DNA of 35,761 nucleotides from Deltaproteobacteria bacterium (GCA_020060805.1 JAGUZM010000259.1:1-35761); one strand, 5' to 3'. Counted from the first letter of the stretch, positions 16,082 to 25,028 are shown. Notes: generated by a model from the letters alone, not told the origin. Program-made: numbers and translations.

Positions 16082-17257
16082 ATGACGACATTCATTCGCA
16101 TCATCTTCGCGTTCCTGGCTTTTCCGTCTGCTCTGGCATGTCTCACCGCAGATTCCTTTGCACATGAACCTCTATACAGTGAGCGGCCAGGAAAATTGCG
16201 CATACTTGTCGATAAAGTACTGATGCGATCCACCAATTGGATAATGACTGAGGAGCACGTTAAGGAGATAGCAGGGGCCGGTTTCAACGTGGTTTCGCCG
16301 CGCTCAGGCGGAGAGGATCTCAACCGTGTCCGTGAGATCGCCGGATTCGCCCGGAAGTACAATATCAGCTATTTGCCATGGATGAGGGGCTCCCTGGTCG
16401 CTAGGACCGGACCCCGGATGCTCTACGAAAATGGAGTCGAACAGGCAATCTGCAGCCCTGACTCGGACGAACTGTGGCAATGGATGGTGGGACTAATACT
16501 TGAATACGCACGCATCAGCATGCAAATTCCGTCGCTTACAGGGGTGTTTCTTGATTTTGAAAACTATTACCCTCCTCAGAGGCCTGGACATTTGTACTTC
16601 CTGTCTTATGACGATGCCATGATGAGCGCCTATGCCGGTGCCAAGGGTCTCACGCTCCCTCAAATCGAGAAGCCCAATCGATACCGATGGCTCACAAGTC
16701 AAGGTCTTCATCGAGATTTGGAGCTTTTTCAGATAGAAAGATGGAGAATCCGATGCCGCAACTTGAGGCAGAGGGTGGATGCATTTAACCCCAGGTTTCA
16801 GTTCTTCGTCAATCCTGGAAAGGGTACGCCCTTCCTCATCGAGGCCGCTTTCCCAGAATGGTCAACTCCTGAAACTCCGATCATTTTGGCTGATGACATT
16901 ACCTACGGGCGCCCTTCACCTGACACGCCACATAAAGATGCATTGCTGATAAACCAGAGGAAGTTAGCTAATCAGATCAAAAAGGCGCAACAACTGTCAA
17001 TACCCTTCAAATACATCGGTGGGATCGATCCAGTCGTCCGAAATGCGGATCCGGAATTCTCGGCCCGCAACGCCGTGATGATCTCTGAAACAGCGGATGG
17101 TTACTGGGCCTTCTACGAGGGCCCCAAGCTGGGCAAAGACCATTCAACTTACTTTGACTGGTTCACTAAGGCTAATTTCGCCATCGAAAGGAATGATTTC
17201 CGGTTTTGGTCCGAAGACAGGGTGACCCCCGACTTTAGTACGAGTTTCCCCATGTAG
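16082..17257 (+). CDS. Secreted TIM-barrel-like protein, possible glycoside hydrolase
   Basis: 391 residues with an N-terminal export signal: a hydrophobic core (IIFAFLAFPSALACL) and candidate cleavage after DSFA, near residue 27. The body alternates strand-like and helical segments as in beta/alpha barrels. FNVVSPRSG, ISYLPWMRGS, LTGVFLDFENYYP (acidic D-x-E cluster near residue 156-160), FQFFVNPG and IILADDITYG all look like barrel strand ends. I do not recognise a named family. By shape it resembles polysaccharide-acting glycoside hydrolases or related lyases. It is the only clearly exported soluble protein in the cluster, so trimming or release of the glycan in the periplasm is a reasonable hypothesis, not a finding. 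Confidence 0.6.
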   Translation: MTTFIRIIFAFLAFPSALACLTADSFAHEPLYSERPGKLRILVDKVLMRSTNWIMTEEHVKEIAGAGFNVVSPRSGGEDLNRVREIAGFARKYNISYLPWMRGSLVARTGPRMLYENGVEQAICSPDSDELWQWMVGLILEYARISMQIPSLTGVFLDFENYYPPQRPGHLYFLSYDDAMMSAYAGAKGLTLPQIEKPNRYRWLTSQGLHRDLELFQIERWRIRCRNLRQRVDAFNPRFQFFVNPGKGTPFLIEAAFPEWSTPETPIILADDITYGRPSPDTPHKDALLINQRKLANQIKKAQQLSIPFKYIGGIDPVVRNADPEFSARNAVMISETADGYWAFYEGPKLGKDHSTYFDWFTKANFAIERNDFRFWSEDRVTPDFSTSFPM

Positions 17258-17273
17258 ACAGGACCACACTCCA

Positions 17274-18440
17274 ATGTCCATGTTTACGAAAATGTTTTCC
17301 TCGATTAAAAGGAGGTCGACCAATTATCCCTTTTATTGGAAACTAAAGGCGAAGGCCCCCATCATCACTTCCCCGAGCGGAAAGCTTCCCTGCAGCAAGA
17401 CCCTCAACTTTGTCCTTATCGTCGGGTTGAATTTTGACCAGTCCAAGCCTAATGCAGAGACAACGTGCCGTATAGGCTATTGCAGAGGCTTCGAGCAGAT
17501 CGGTGTACCCTTTCACATAATCAGCATCGCCGAAATCTACCGGAAACTTGACGACATTGAAGCTCCCGTTTGCTGGATCTCAGGGAGCGACTACAGGATG
17601 CTATCCAGAGAGAACGCCAAGGTCTTGAAAAGGCATAAGCACATGGTCTGGGTCACTCCCCTGTTCAAAGGGGATACCGCTTATTACGAGAAACTGGGAC
17701 TGCCCGAGCGGCCGTGGCCAGAACACTTATGTAAGAAGGTGCTGTCGACTCGTCCGGAGTTTGTTTTCGCCGCCAGCACCCGCTCAGCCATGGATTTCTA
17801 CCGCGGGTGGGAGAAGCTGGGCGCAAGGGTGGTAGCCTTGCCTTTGGGTTGTGATGTCGATCTTTATCATCCCCATTATTCCGATCCCGGGAACTTTCGT
17901 AGCATTAAAATGGCCTTGGTAGGGGGATATTGGCCGGAGAAGGCGAAACAGTTTGACCGCTATCTGAAACCGTTCGAAGACATCCTTACAGTATTCGGTT
18001 ACAACAAATGGCCGTACCGGAACTACGGTGGAATGCTCGAGAGGCGGCTTGAACCCCCTCTTTACAAATACGCGGGGCTCTGCCCTGTCATAAATGAGCC
18101 CAGAGTGGAGCTTATGGGCACCGATATGTGCGAACGATTATTCAAGGTTCTAGGCTGTCAAGGGCTGGCCGTAACGGATTGTGCGAAAGTGTACAGGGAT
18201 CTCTTTACCGAACAAGAACTGCTTGTTCCTCACAACCCAAAAGAATATGTCGAAATTGTAATGGATATCCTCCGTAATCCTGCAGGATACCAACGCTACA
18301 GGCAGAGCGGATTCGATGCAGTTTTAAACGGGCATACCTACGCCCATCGGGCTAAGCAGGTTCTGGAGGAGCTTGGGATAGAATCGCCGGAAACGGATGG
18401 AATCGGTTCCATGAAGCTCTTTTTGGGTGCAAGTGCATAG
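17274..18440 (+). CDS. CgeB-like glycosyltransferase (Glycos_transf_1_2)
   Basis: A 388-residue GT-B fold protein. The N-terminal half includes LNFVLIVGLNFDQSKP and RHKHMVWVTPLF. The middle has FVFAASTRSAMDFYRGWEKLG and LPLGCDVDLYHP. The C-terminal half carries the CgeB/PF13524 pattern RLFKVLGCQGLAVTD, LVPHNPKEYVEIVMDIL and HTYAHRAKQVLEEL. These proteins are presumed cytoplasmic glycosyltransferases that use nucleotide sugars. A second CgeB-type gene occurs at 21474. ATG 17274 lies 16 bp after the preceding stop. Donor and acceptor are unknown. Confidence 0.78.
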   Translation: MSMFTKMFSSIKRRSTNYPFYWKLKAKAPIITSPSGKLPCSKTLNFVLIVGLNFDQSKPNAETTCRIGYCRGFEQIGVPFHIISIAEIYRKLDDIEAPVCWISGSDYRMLSRENAKVLKRHKHMVWVTPLFKGDTAYYEKLGLPERPWPEHLCKKVLSTRPEFVFAASTRSAMDFYRGWEKLGARVVALPLGCDVDLYHPHYSDPGNFRSIKMALVGGYWPEKAKQFDRYLKPFEDILTVFGYNKWPYRNYGGMLERRLEPPLYKYAGLCPVINEPRVELMGTDMCERLFKVLGCQGLAVTDCAKVYRDLFTEQELLVPHNPKEYVEIVMDILRNPAGYQRYRQSGFDAVLNGHTYAHRAKQVLEELGIESPETDGIGSMKLFLGASA

Positions 18441-18464
18441 CTTCGTCTCTTCAGCAACACGACG

Positions 18465-19538
18465 ATGATATCGGAGCAGCTTACGAGTCAGGCGAAAAAC
18501 CATACGTGCTTAGGCATATGCGTCCCGACTGTTCGCCAACCCCAGATTTCGAAGTTTCTGCAGGAATGGTTTTCACACTGGTCCAGGGATGACCAGCTTC
18601 CCTATGACATCAATATTTTCGTCCACGAGGATAACCCTCAGCCCAGGTTCGACATGGGCCGATCCGCCCATGTCGTAGTCACTCACACTTCTCATAGAGA
18701 CATCGACCGGGTTCTCGGTCGGAAAGGATGGATCATTTCGCGGGGGTCAGGCGCGTGTCGTAGTTTTCCCATGTACTTGGCCTGGCGGGCTGGATGTGAC
18801 TACATCTTTACACTCGATGACGACTGCTATCCCCTGGAGGATGAACATGAGTCGTTTCTTGATTCCCATTTGGCCGCCTTCAGTCTCGACCGCTGGTTTC
18901 GAACTGCGGATATGCTTGAACCAAGAGGCATACCTTACGGAGATAAAGGGCACTTGCCCGTGCTCCTGAATCATGGGCTATGGACCGGCAACCCTGACTT
19001 GGATGCTCCGACATCCCTTGCAAACAGCAGAAATCCTGTCACGGTCGTAGTACGAGGCACCCGTGAGGTGATACCACCGGGCATGTATTTTCCTTTGTGC
19101 GCCATGAACGTCTGCTATCGCCGGGAGGCAATACCGGCCGCCTACAACCTGATCATGGGTATGGACTATCCCGGATTCGACCGTTTTGATGACATCTGGA
19201 GCGGCTTACTACTGAAACGGATCGCAGACCACCTTGGGTTCTACATTACAAACGGGAAGCCCCTCGTTCACCACCAGATTGCCTCCAATCCGTTTTCCAA
19301 TCTGCGCAAAGAAGCACTTGGAATCCAGTTACACGAAGACTTCTGGAAGCATATCGCCTCGGCAAAACTCGATTTCAGCTGCACCTCCGTGACGTCCTGC
19401 TACCGCCAATTGGCGCACATTGTCCGGGCCTTTCCTCAGGAATTTCCTTCGGCCCCTTGCCCGAGTGGTTACTTCGAACGGCTTGCAGAGGCCATGCTCT
19501 GCTGGCTCTCCCTTTTCGAGTCGTCTGATGGACCCTAG
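18465..19538 (+). CDS. Reversibly glycosylated polypeptide / UDP-arabinopyranose mutase-like protein (GT75-like)
   Basis: A 357-residue protein with clear family resemblance to plant RGP/UDP-Ara mutase proteins. YIFTLDDDCYPLED carries the DDD motif. LLNHGLWTGNPDLDAPTSL, IPPGMYFPLCAMNVCYRR, FDRFDDIWSGLLLKRIADHL and HQIASNPFSNLRKEALGI correspond in order to the best conserved RGP blocks. Length also matches (about 350-365). In plants the family interconverts UDP-arabinopyranose and UDP-arabinofuranose. By analogy this gene may make a furanosyl donor, or act as a transferase, for the local glycan. The Arg in ISRGSGACRSFP sits where the plant glycosylated Arg region lies. Substrate is inferred only. 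It overlaps the next gene by 11 bp. Confidence 0.8.
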   Translation: MISEQLTSQAKNHTCLGICVPTVRQPQISKFLQEWFSHWSRDDQLPYDINIFVHEDNPQPRFDMGRSAHVVVTHTSHRDIDRVLGRKGWIISRGSGACRSFPMYLAWRAGCDYIFTLDDDCYPLEDEHESFLDSHLAAFSLDRWFRTADMLEPRGIPYGDKGHLPVLLNHGLWTGNPDLDAPTSLANSRNPVTVVVRGTREVIPPGMYFPLCAMNVCYRREAIPAAYNLIMGMDYPGFDRFDDIWSGLLLKRIADHLGFYITNGKPLVHHQIASNPFSNLRKEALGIQLHEDFWKHIASAKLDFSCTSVTSCYRQLAHIVRAFPQEFPSAPCPSGYFERLAEAMLCWLSLFESSDGP

Positions 19539-20490
19539 CGGACGTGCACAGGGGATGGTATTTGGGGCTGCTTCACTCCTCGCCACAGCCAAGGCGGCCC
19601 TGCGCAATGCGGTACCGAAGCCCTCGGTTCAATGGTTAAATCTCTATCGTATTCATTTCCATGATTTTCTGCTCGCTCCCCCTGTTCTTGTTTTTCAGAT
19701 GGGCAAGGTTGGATCGCAGACAGTAAGGATATCTCTCATCAGGAGTGGGCATCTTCGTGGACCGGTCTACTCGCCTCACTTCCTTTCGAAGGAAGGGATA
19801 GAGTCGGCACTGCAGTATCACCTTCGGCTCCCTACGCCTTACGTCCCATTTCACCTCAAACGGAGCATCCTTCTAAGGAGAAAGTTTCTTAGGTACAAGG
19901 ATAGGACATCCTGGAAAATCATCTCGTTGGTGAGAGATCCGATCGCCAGAGAAGTGTCCGATTTCTTCACCAACGCACCGTCGGTTCATCCGGAAATGTA
20001 TACTGCATCGGGCAGACTCAACCTGTGTGATGCTCTGTGTTGTCTGGTGGACACGTTACACGCATTTGAGGCGTCCTCCGACTATCTCTGCACATGGTTC
20101 GACAAGGAGATGAAAACCGTTTCCGGCATAGACGTTTACGATTATCCCTTCGATCATGAAAGCGGCTATACGATCATAGACAAGGGAAACATATCCCTTC
20201 TCCTGTTGAGACTGGAGAATCTGAATGACATATTTGAACAGGCGGCTCGGCAATTCTTCCGTCTCGAAGCGGATTTTCTTCTAATTAGGTCAAATTCTTC
20301 ATCAAACCACCCATATTCGGAAATATACAACGATCTGCTCAGCAAAATCGTCGTTCCGAAAGAGACTTGCGAGCGGATATACTCATCTCGGTTCGCAAAG
20401 CATTTCTACAGCTTGAAAATGCGTCAGGCCTTTATGGAAAAGTGGTCCCGTGAATTGCGAACATCCGCATCCACGCCACGCAGAGTGTGA
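19528..20490 (+). CDS. Putative sulfotransferase-like capsular polysaccharide protein (NKWYS-type)
   Basis: About 320 residues. PVLVFQMGKVGSQTVRISL near residue 54 resembles the 5'-phosphosulfate-binding strand-loop of PAPS sulfotransferases. SWKIISLVRDPIAREVSDFF near 130 resembles the 3'-phosphate-binding motif (RDP followed by a Ser). This layout matches the putative capsular polysaccharide synthesis family PF10364 (NKWYS). If active it would place sulfate on a sugar hydroxyl. The track ORF starts at 19420, but those 36 residues overlie the previous gene. ATG 19528 inside the end of that gene gives an 11-bp overlap and is preferred. A catalytic role is inferred from motif shape. Confidence 0.65.
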   Translation: MDPSGRAQGMVFGAASLLATAKAALRNAVPKPSVQWLNLYRIHFHDFLLAPPVLVFQMGKVGSQTVRISLIRSGHLRGPVYSPHFLSKEGIESALQYHLRLPTPYVPFHLKRSILLRRKFLRYKDRTSWKIISLVRDPIAREVSDFFTNAPSVHPEMYTASGRLNLCDALCCLVDTLHAFEASSDYLCTWFDKEMKTVSGIDVYDYPFDHESGYTIIDKGNISLLLLRLENLNDIFEQAARQFFRLEADFLLIRSNSSSNHPYSEIYNDLLSKIVVPKETCERIYSSRFAKHFYSLKMRQAFMEKWSRELRTSASTPRRV

Positions 20491-20512
20491 ATACTGGCCT
20501 GAGAGCAACCAA

Positions 20513-21385
20513 ATGAAAATACATCCCAAAATCTCGATCATTACGGTTTCCTTCAACCAAGGCTCCTTTATAGAGCAGACTATTCGCTCTGTTCTGGAAC
20601 AAACTTATCCAAATATCGAGTACCTCGTTGTGGATGGAGGGAGCACGGATGGCAGCGTTGAGATTATAAAAAAGTACGCCGATTGGCTTACATACTGGGT
20701 CAGCGAACCGGATGAGGGTCAAAGCCACGCGTACAACAAAGGCCTTAGCAAGGCTACGGGCGAGTACCTGTTGTGTCTCAATTCGGATGATTTTCTCCTC
20801 ACTCCGGATATCATAGCCAAGATCGTCGACTACCTTGAGGAAGTTAGGGAGGATGATTACTCAGCTTTCATGGGAAATATCATCTACGTGGATGATAAAG
20901 GCAATAGAATAGGTGATGGTACCAATCTGGGACTTGAGTACGATTTCTCTACCCTTTTGAACCATGTCCCGATGGTGATACACCCCGCGACCCTTTTCCG
21001 CGTGGACATTATAAGGCTGGTCCGTGGATTTTCGAGGGACGTCCACTACCAGATGGATTATGACATTTTCCTGAAGATAGCAAAGATCAAACCCATAATC
21101 TCAATGCCTTTCTTCGTTTCCGCCCTAAGGAGGCACGAAGCCTCCAAAGGGGGAGGAACTCAAAGCTGGCAGTTTTGCTGGGAATTCGTCAAAGTCCGAC
21201 AGAGACATGGAGGACGGCTCTTTTCCAGAATAAATCTCGTTCCCGGCAAGAGACTCCTCTACAAACTGGTGGGGGAAACTCTCATATCCCGGCTTGCCGG
21301 CATGCCCGGCGTTCAACGGGTTTCCAGAAGGACGGGCTGGCACAATATAAGGAGCGCAAACTGGATCCGAAGAGACAACCTATAG
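20513..21385 (+). CDS. Family 2 glycosyltransferase (WcaA-like)
   Basis: A 290-residue GT2. KISIITVSFNQGSFIEQTI opens the Rossmann-like donor domain. YLVVDGGSTDGSVEII and WVSEPDEGQSHAYNKGLSKA are hallmarks of the subgroup often annotated as colanic-acid-type GT2, and LLCLNSDDFLLTP holds the metal-binding acidic pair. HPATLFRVDII and HYQMDYDIFLKIAK are the acceptor-side motifs. The track start at 20450 includes 21 residues of overlap with the preceding gene. ATG 20513 (MKIHPKISI) is preceded by GAGAG and fits the family start. Its sugar is unknown. Confidence 0.85.
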   Translation: MKIHPKISIITVSFNQGSFIEQTIRSVLEQTYPNIEYLVVDGGSTDGSVEIIKKYADWLTYWVSEPDEGQSHAYNKGLSKATGEYLLCLNSDDFLLTPDIIAKIVDYLEEVREDDYSAFMGNIIYVDDKGNRIGDGTNLGLEYDFSTLLNHVPMVIHPATLFRVDIIRLVRGFSRDVHYQMDYDIFLKIAKIKPIISMPFFVSALRRHEASKGGGTQSWQFCWEFVKVRQRHGGRLFSRINLVPGKRLLYKLVGETLISRLAGMPGVQRVSRRTGWHNIRSANWIRRDNL

Positions 21386-21473
21386 AACTTCCCTGCGTAA
21401 CGGGTCCACGGTCACCCTTTTCAATCAATAGAGTCTCACCACCCAGACGACCCACAGTCTTGCGGCCAAGAGA

Positions 21474-22625
21474 ATGAGACTTTTTCTGAGCCTACATCCC
21501 TCCGGAAATCGATCGGTGCCGGGAAGTATGACATGGCTTAGGAATCTTTATGAGCCCTTGTGCGACCTCGGACACGATGTGCATCTATTGCGAATCGATT
21601 TAGTAGAGAACGCACTGGGAGGGAGACAAACTGCAGACTTCAGATCAACATTTTCCGAGAAGCTGCTCACCGAATTCAAGCACGAACACAAGAAAAGACC
21701 TTTTGACTTTTTCCTATCCTATTTCAGAGACTCCGATGTCGATCCCTCGTGCATCGATGAGATCAGCAGGGCAGGAGTACCTACCGCGAACTTCTCTTGT
21801 AATAATGTACACCAGTTTTACCTGACGCGCCAGATCGCGCCCCACTTCGACTACAATCTGCACTCCGAAGCAGATGCCGGTGAAAAATTCAAAAAGCTCG
21901 GGGCGAACCCAATTTGGTTTCCTATGGCGGCCAACCCTAAGTACTATCGTCCTCTCGATCTCGAGAAAACCTTGGACGTGTCCTTCATAGGCGGAGGTTA
22001 CGCCAAGAGACCTTTTTACATCTGGGCTCTCCTGCAAAATAATCTTGACATACACGTTTTCGGACCAAACTGGAAGGCTCCTGAGAAAGCAGGCCGGATT
22101 CTGAGGGCTAAACTCGAGCTCTACCGCATTGCCCTTCTCGCGCGTTTAGCGGTTATGGCTGACCCGTCGGAACGCGCCCGGCTGTCATCCCAACTCGCCG
22201 ATATTGATTTCAGATTCAAGCTCGCTTCCGTCTTTCCAAACAACATACATCATCCTGTCAGCGATGACGAAATGATCAGAACCTATAACCAGAGCAAGAT
22301 CAGCCTCGGCTTTCTCGAGGTATACGAAAACCACGATTCTTCCGTCAAATCACTTCAACATATCCATTTGCGCGAATTCGAAGTGCCGATGTGCAGAACC
22401 CTTTATTTCACGAACTACAGCGACGAACTGACCGCATTTTATGAACCCGATAAGGAAGTGGTCGTGTTTAGAAATGAATACGAGTTGATGGATAAACTCA
22501 AGTACTTTTTGGCAAACCCGGAGGAAGCAGAGAAGATAAGGGTCTCCGGTTATAAGCGCGCCCTGGGCTGCCATACTTGCCAGAGGAGAATACACTCCCT
22601 TCTGGATTCCATAGGATTACATTGA
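21474..22625 (+). CDS. CgeB-like glycosyltransferase (Glycos_transf_1_2)
   Basis: A 383-residue GT-B type protein. The N-terminus MRLFLSLHPSGNRSVPGSMT is followed by CDLGHDVHLLRID. The middle holds WFPMAANPKYYRPLDL and LDVSFIGGGYAKRP, and the C-terminal domain has the CgeB-type IHLREFEVPMCRTLYFTNY and EAEKIRVSGYKRALGCHTCQ. Many bacterial proteins with this layout sit in glycan loci. It starts ATG 21474 after an 88-bp spacer without a gene. The stop overlaps the beginning of the next open frame, so the two are probably co-translated. Linkage unknown. Confidence 0.78.
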   Translation: MRLFLSLHPSGNRSVPGSMTWLRNLYEPLCDLGHDVHLLRIDLVENALGGRQTADFRSTFSEKLLTEFKHEHKKRPFDFFLSYFRDSDVDPSCIDEISRAGVPTANFSCNNVHQFYLTRQIAPHFDYNLHSEADAGEKFKKLGANPIWFPMAANPKYYRPLDLEKTLDVSFIGGGYAKRPFYIWALLQNNLDIHVFGPNWKAPEKAGRILRAKLELYRIALLARLAVMADPSERARLSSQLADIDFRFKLASVFPNNIHHPVSDDEMIRTYNQSKISLGFLEVYENHDSSVKSLQHIHLREFEVPMCRTLYFTNYSDELTAFYEPDKEVVVFRNEYELMDKLKYFLANPEEAEKIRVSGYKRALGCHTCQRRIHSLLDSIGLH

Positions 22626-22639
22626 AGGGATCGCCCTCG

Positions 22640-24184
22640 GTGAACAGAGCCACCATCTCACAACGTCTTCTTCCATGGGGATTTATTGCTGTATTTGCCC
22701 TGGTGTTGGCAACGTTTGTGGTTCCCCGAATTGGGAATTTTGTCGATGCGCTGCTTCTGAGGGCTGCCGCCAGCCTTGGCGGTCAAACCAACGTTTATAT
22801 CGCGCTGGCTTTTCTGGCGTTGTCGCCGGTCGCGTTCTTGGTGCTGTTCCGCCTCAAGCCAGTAACCCTGATCACACTGGTTATCGCCTTGCTACCCATT
22901 TTATCGCCGCTCCGGCGGTTTTTCGGCATTTACGCCTACACGGACTGGATGGGAGGGACGCAACTCATCTCTGGTCTCGCCATAATAGCCCCCCTTCTGT
23001 TCATCTATCTTTGCATTTTCCATCCTGTCAGCCCGCAGGTCAGGGGATGGCGCCTGCCCCAATCCAAATGGTTTTACCTGATGCCGATATCGGCTTTAAT
23101 TACACAGCCTTTCTTCTTTTCTCTTCCCCAGGCACTGCGGATTGTCTACGTGCTTACTATGACCCATCTCTTCTGGTACTTGATCGTTGTTGCATATGTT
23201 AATACGATTGAGGATTCGCGAAAGTTATTGTGGGCTATACTGGCCACCACTGTGCTTTCAATCCTGCTTACCGCTTTTACTGCCGGGGACCAGGGAGCGG
23301 CTATTCTCGAACAGCAGAAGTACGCCCGAGTGAAATCCGCCCATATGGGCTCAAGTAATGAGTACGGTGTACTCATGACCTCAACGTTGTGCCTCCTACC
23401 CATACTGCTTTACCGCACAACCAACCTCGGCAAGTGCCTCCTCATGGTTGCACCCGTGATCCTTGGAAAGACGTTGATTGCAACGGGTACGAGGGGGGCT
23501 TATGTCTCTATTCTTCCTATTTTTGGCTATCTCTACCTTTACCGAGTCAGCCCCAAGCGCCTGGCCTTCTTTCTCATGGCTTCCTTTCTGGTGTTACTCC
23601 TCCTATATGACCCGCTGACGTTTTATTTGCAGAGACGGCCGATTACCTTGACGGCCTACGAGGACAGATTCTCAAACTCCATGGCGATTCTAGAGGCCCT
23701 TCTTTCCTGGCCCTACTTTTTTCTGGGATACGGGTTCGGGACCATTCAGACCTTCTGGAATATTCCCGGAGCGTATTATGGCCACGCTGCCCACAACGGC
23801 TACCTCCAGGCATGGATAGAATTGGGGTTCCTGGGCTTTGTCGGATTCCTGATGTGGATATTTATTACTCTCAAAACCGGAGTATGGAAAGCTCTTAGGA
23901 CGCCAGTCTTTGAAGAGAAACTGACCTTATTGGGACTTGTCCTTTCCGTTTGCTGCTGGCTGATACTATTCATATCCACCACGGGCAACTACACTGGAGG
24001 AATAGTTGCTTTATACACCGTACTCACGACTGAACTCGCCCTCATAACCGCACTTACGAAGAAAGCGACTCTTTATGGACACCTTACCCCATCGCCCTCT
24101 TATCAGCATTGTGATGTCTGTATACAACGGCCAAGACTACCTCGCGGAAACGATAGACAGCATACTGGCCCAGACGTTCAGTGA
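22640..24184 (+). CDS. O-antigen ligase/polymerase-like membrane protein (Wzy/WaaL type)
   Basis: A multi-pass membrane protein of about 515 residues with roughly ten to twelve hydrophobic segments. The family signature is in the second half. TLIATGTRGAYVSIL gives the (S/T)RGA element, followed by a large periplasmic loop and AYYGHAAHNGYLQAWIELG, the HN-Y-L motif of Wzy_C. Such proteins either polymerise repeat units or ligate chains to lipid A core. The track starts at TTG 22577. GTG 22640 has GAAGGGA about 9 bases upstream and is the most natural start, with TTG 22622 as another option. The last ~37 codons overlie the next gene and read like out-of-frame sequence, so the original stop was probably lost. 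Confidence 0.8.
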   Translation: MNRATISQRLLPWGFIAVFALVLATFVVPRIGNFVDALLLRAAASLGGQTNVYIALAFLALSPVAFLVLFRLKPVTLITLVIALLPILSPLRRFFGIYAYTDWMGGTQLISGLAIIAPLLFIYLCIFHPVSPQVRGWRLPQSKWFYLMPISALITQPFFFSLPQALRIVYVLTMTHLFWYLIVVAYVNTIEDSRKLLWAILATTVLSILLTAFTAGDQGAAILEQQKYARVKSAHMGSSNEYGVLMTSTLCLLPILLYRTTNLGKCLLMVAPVILGKTLIATGTRGAYVSILPIFGYLYLYRVSPKRLAFFLMASFLVLLLLYDPLTFYLQRRPITLTAYEDRFSNSMAILEALLSWPYFFLGYGFGTIQTFWNIPGAYYGHAAHNGYLQAWIELGFLGFVGFLMWIFITLKTGVWKALRTPVFEEKLTLLGLVLSVCCWLILFISTTGNYTGGIVALYTVLTTELALITALTKKATLYGHLTPSPSYQHCDVCIQRPRLPRGNDRQHTGPDVQ

Positions 24185-25028
24185 TTTTGAATTTGTCATC
24201 ATCGACGACGGCTCCACCGACTCCACTCCTGAGATCATCCGCTCTTACAACGACGGTAGAATTAAGCTGCTACAAAGGACAAATCGCGGCCTCTTTTCCT
24301 CGCTCAATTACGCAATACGACTTTCCTGCGGGAAGTATATCGCAAGGATCGATGCAGACGATATCGCCATGCCCTATCGATTGGAATCCCAGTCCGACTA
24401 CCTTGAGTCGAATCCCGGGTGCGCCCTGTTGAGCGGGCACAGCGAGTACGTCGATCGGCACGGAAATGCACTGTATATCCACAAGCTTCCTCTCGCGGAC
24501 GAAGCTATCCGAAGTGGCTTACCCTACTCGTGTCAAATCATCCATCCCGCAGTCATGTTCCGGAGGGACCATTTCCTACAGACCACCGGTTTCCTGGAGC
24601 AGTACAGCAATGCCGCTTTTGAAGTTCTATTATGGAACCAATTTGCCCGGCTGGGATTTTTCGCCAATCTCAATCTCGTGCTCATCAAATACAGGATACG
24701 ACCGGGCTCACTTACGGGCATAAGCCGGTTTGAAGCCAGGAGAAAAAGACTGATACTGGGAAAACTGATCAATGATCGATCGCTCTCTTCCGGAGACGTC
24801 GCTTTCCTTAAATCGCTGCAAGAGGAGACTCCAACAAAAAGAGAGGCCCGGTACCTCTGGAGGTTGGGCATGATTCATAAGGGAATGAACAATTTCCACG
24901 CGGCCAGGACATGCCTCAGGGCTTCCCTGCATCAACGCTTCACCGCCTTGACGCTCTACCACTACTTGACGGTCCTTATTGCCAACAAGTCTAATCACAG
25001 GGCACGATCGCTTCATGGTGCACCCTAG
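24075..25028 (+). CDS. Family 2 glycosyltransferase
   Basis: A 317-residue GT2. It has PLISIVMSVYNGQDYLAETI, then FVIIDDGSTDSTPEII, RGLFSSLNYAIRLSCGKYIA and RIDADDIAMPYRLESQ with the metal-binding DADD. QIIHPAVMFRRDHF is the usual acceptor-side HPA motif. The C-terminal ~60 residues (YLWRLGMIHKGMNNFHAARTC) look like a TPR-like helical pair. The gene begins inside the last 110 bp of the membrane protein gene and is a close relative of the next gene, so the two came from one duplication. Sugar unknown. Confidence 0.85.
   Translation: MDTLPHRPLISIVMSVYNGQDYLAETIDSILAQTFSDFEFVIIDDGSTDSTPEIIRSYNDGRIKLLQRTNRGLFSSLNYAIRLSCGKYIARIDADDIAMPYRLESQSDYLESNPGCALLSGHSEYVDRHGNALYIHKLPLADEAIRSGLPYSCQIIHPAVMFRRDHFLQTTGFLEQYSNAAFEVLLWNQFARLGFFANLNLVLIKYRIRPGSLTGISRFEARRKRLILGKLINDRSLSSGDVAFLKSLQEETPTKREARYLWRLGMIHKGMNNFHAARTCLRASLHQRFTALTLYHYLTVLIANKSNHRARSLHGAP

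Noticed and set aside
22675-23202. 175-aa ORF in another + frame
   Set aside because: Cys/Gly/Pro-rich translation overlapping the Wzy/WaaL-like gene, whose frame shows real membrane segments and motifs.
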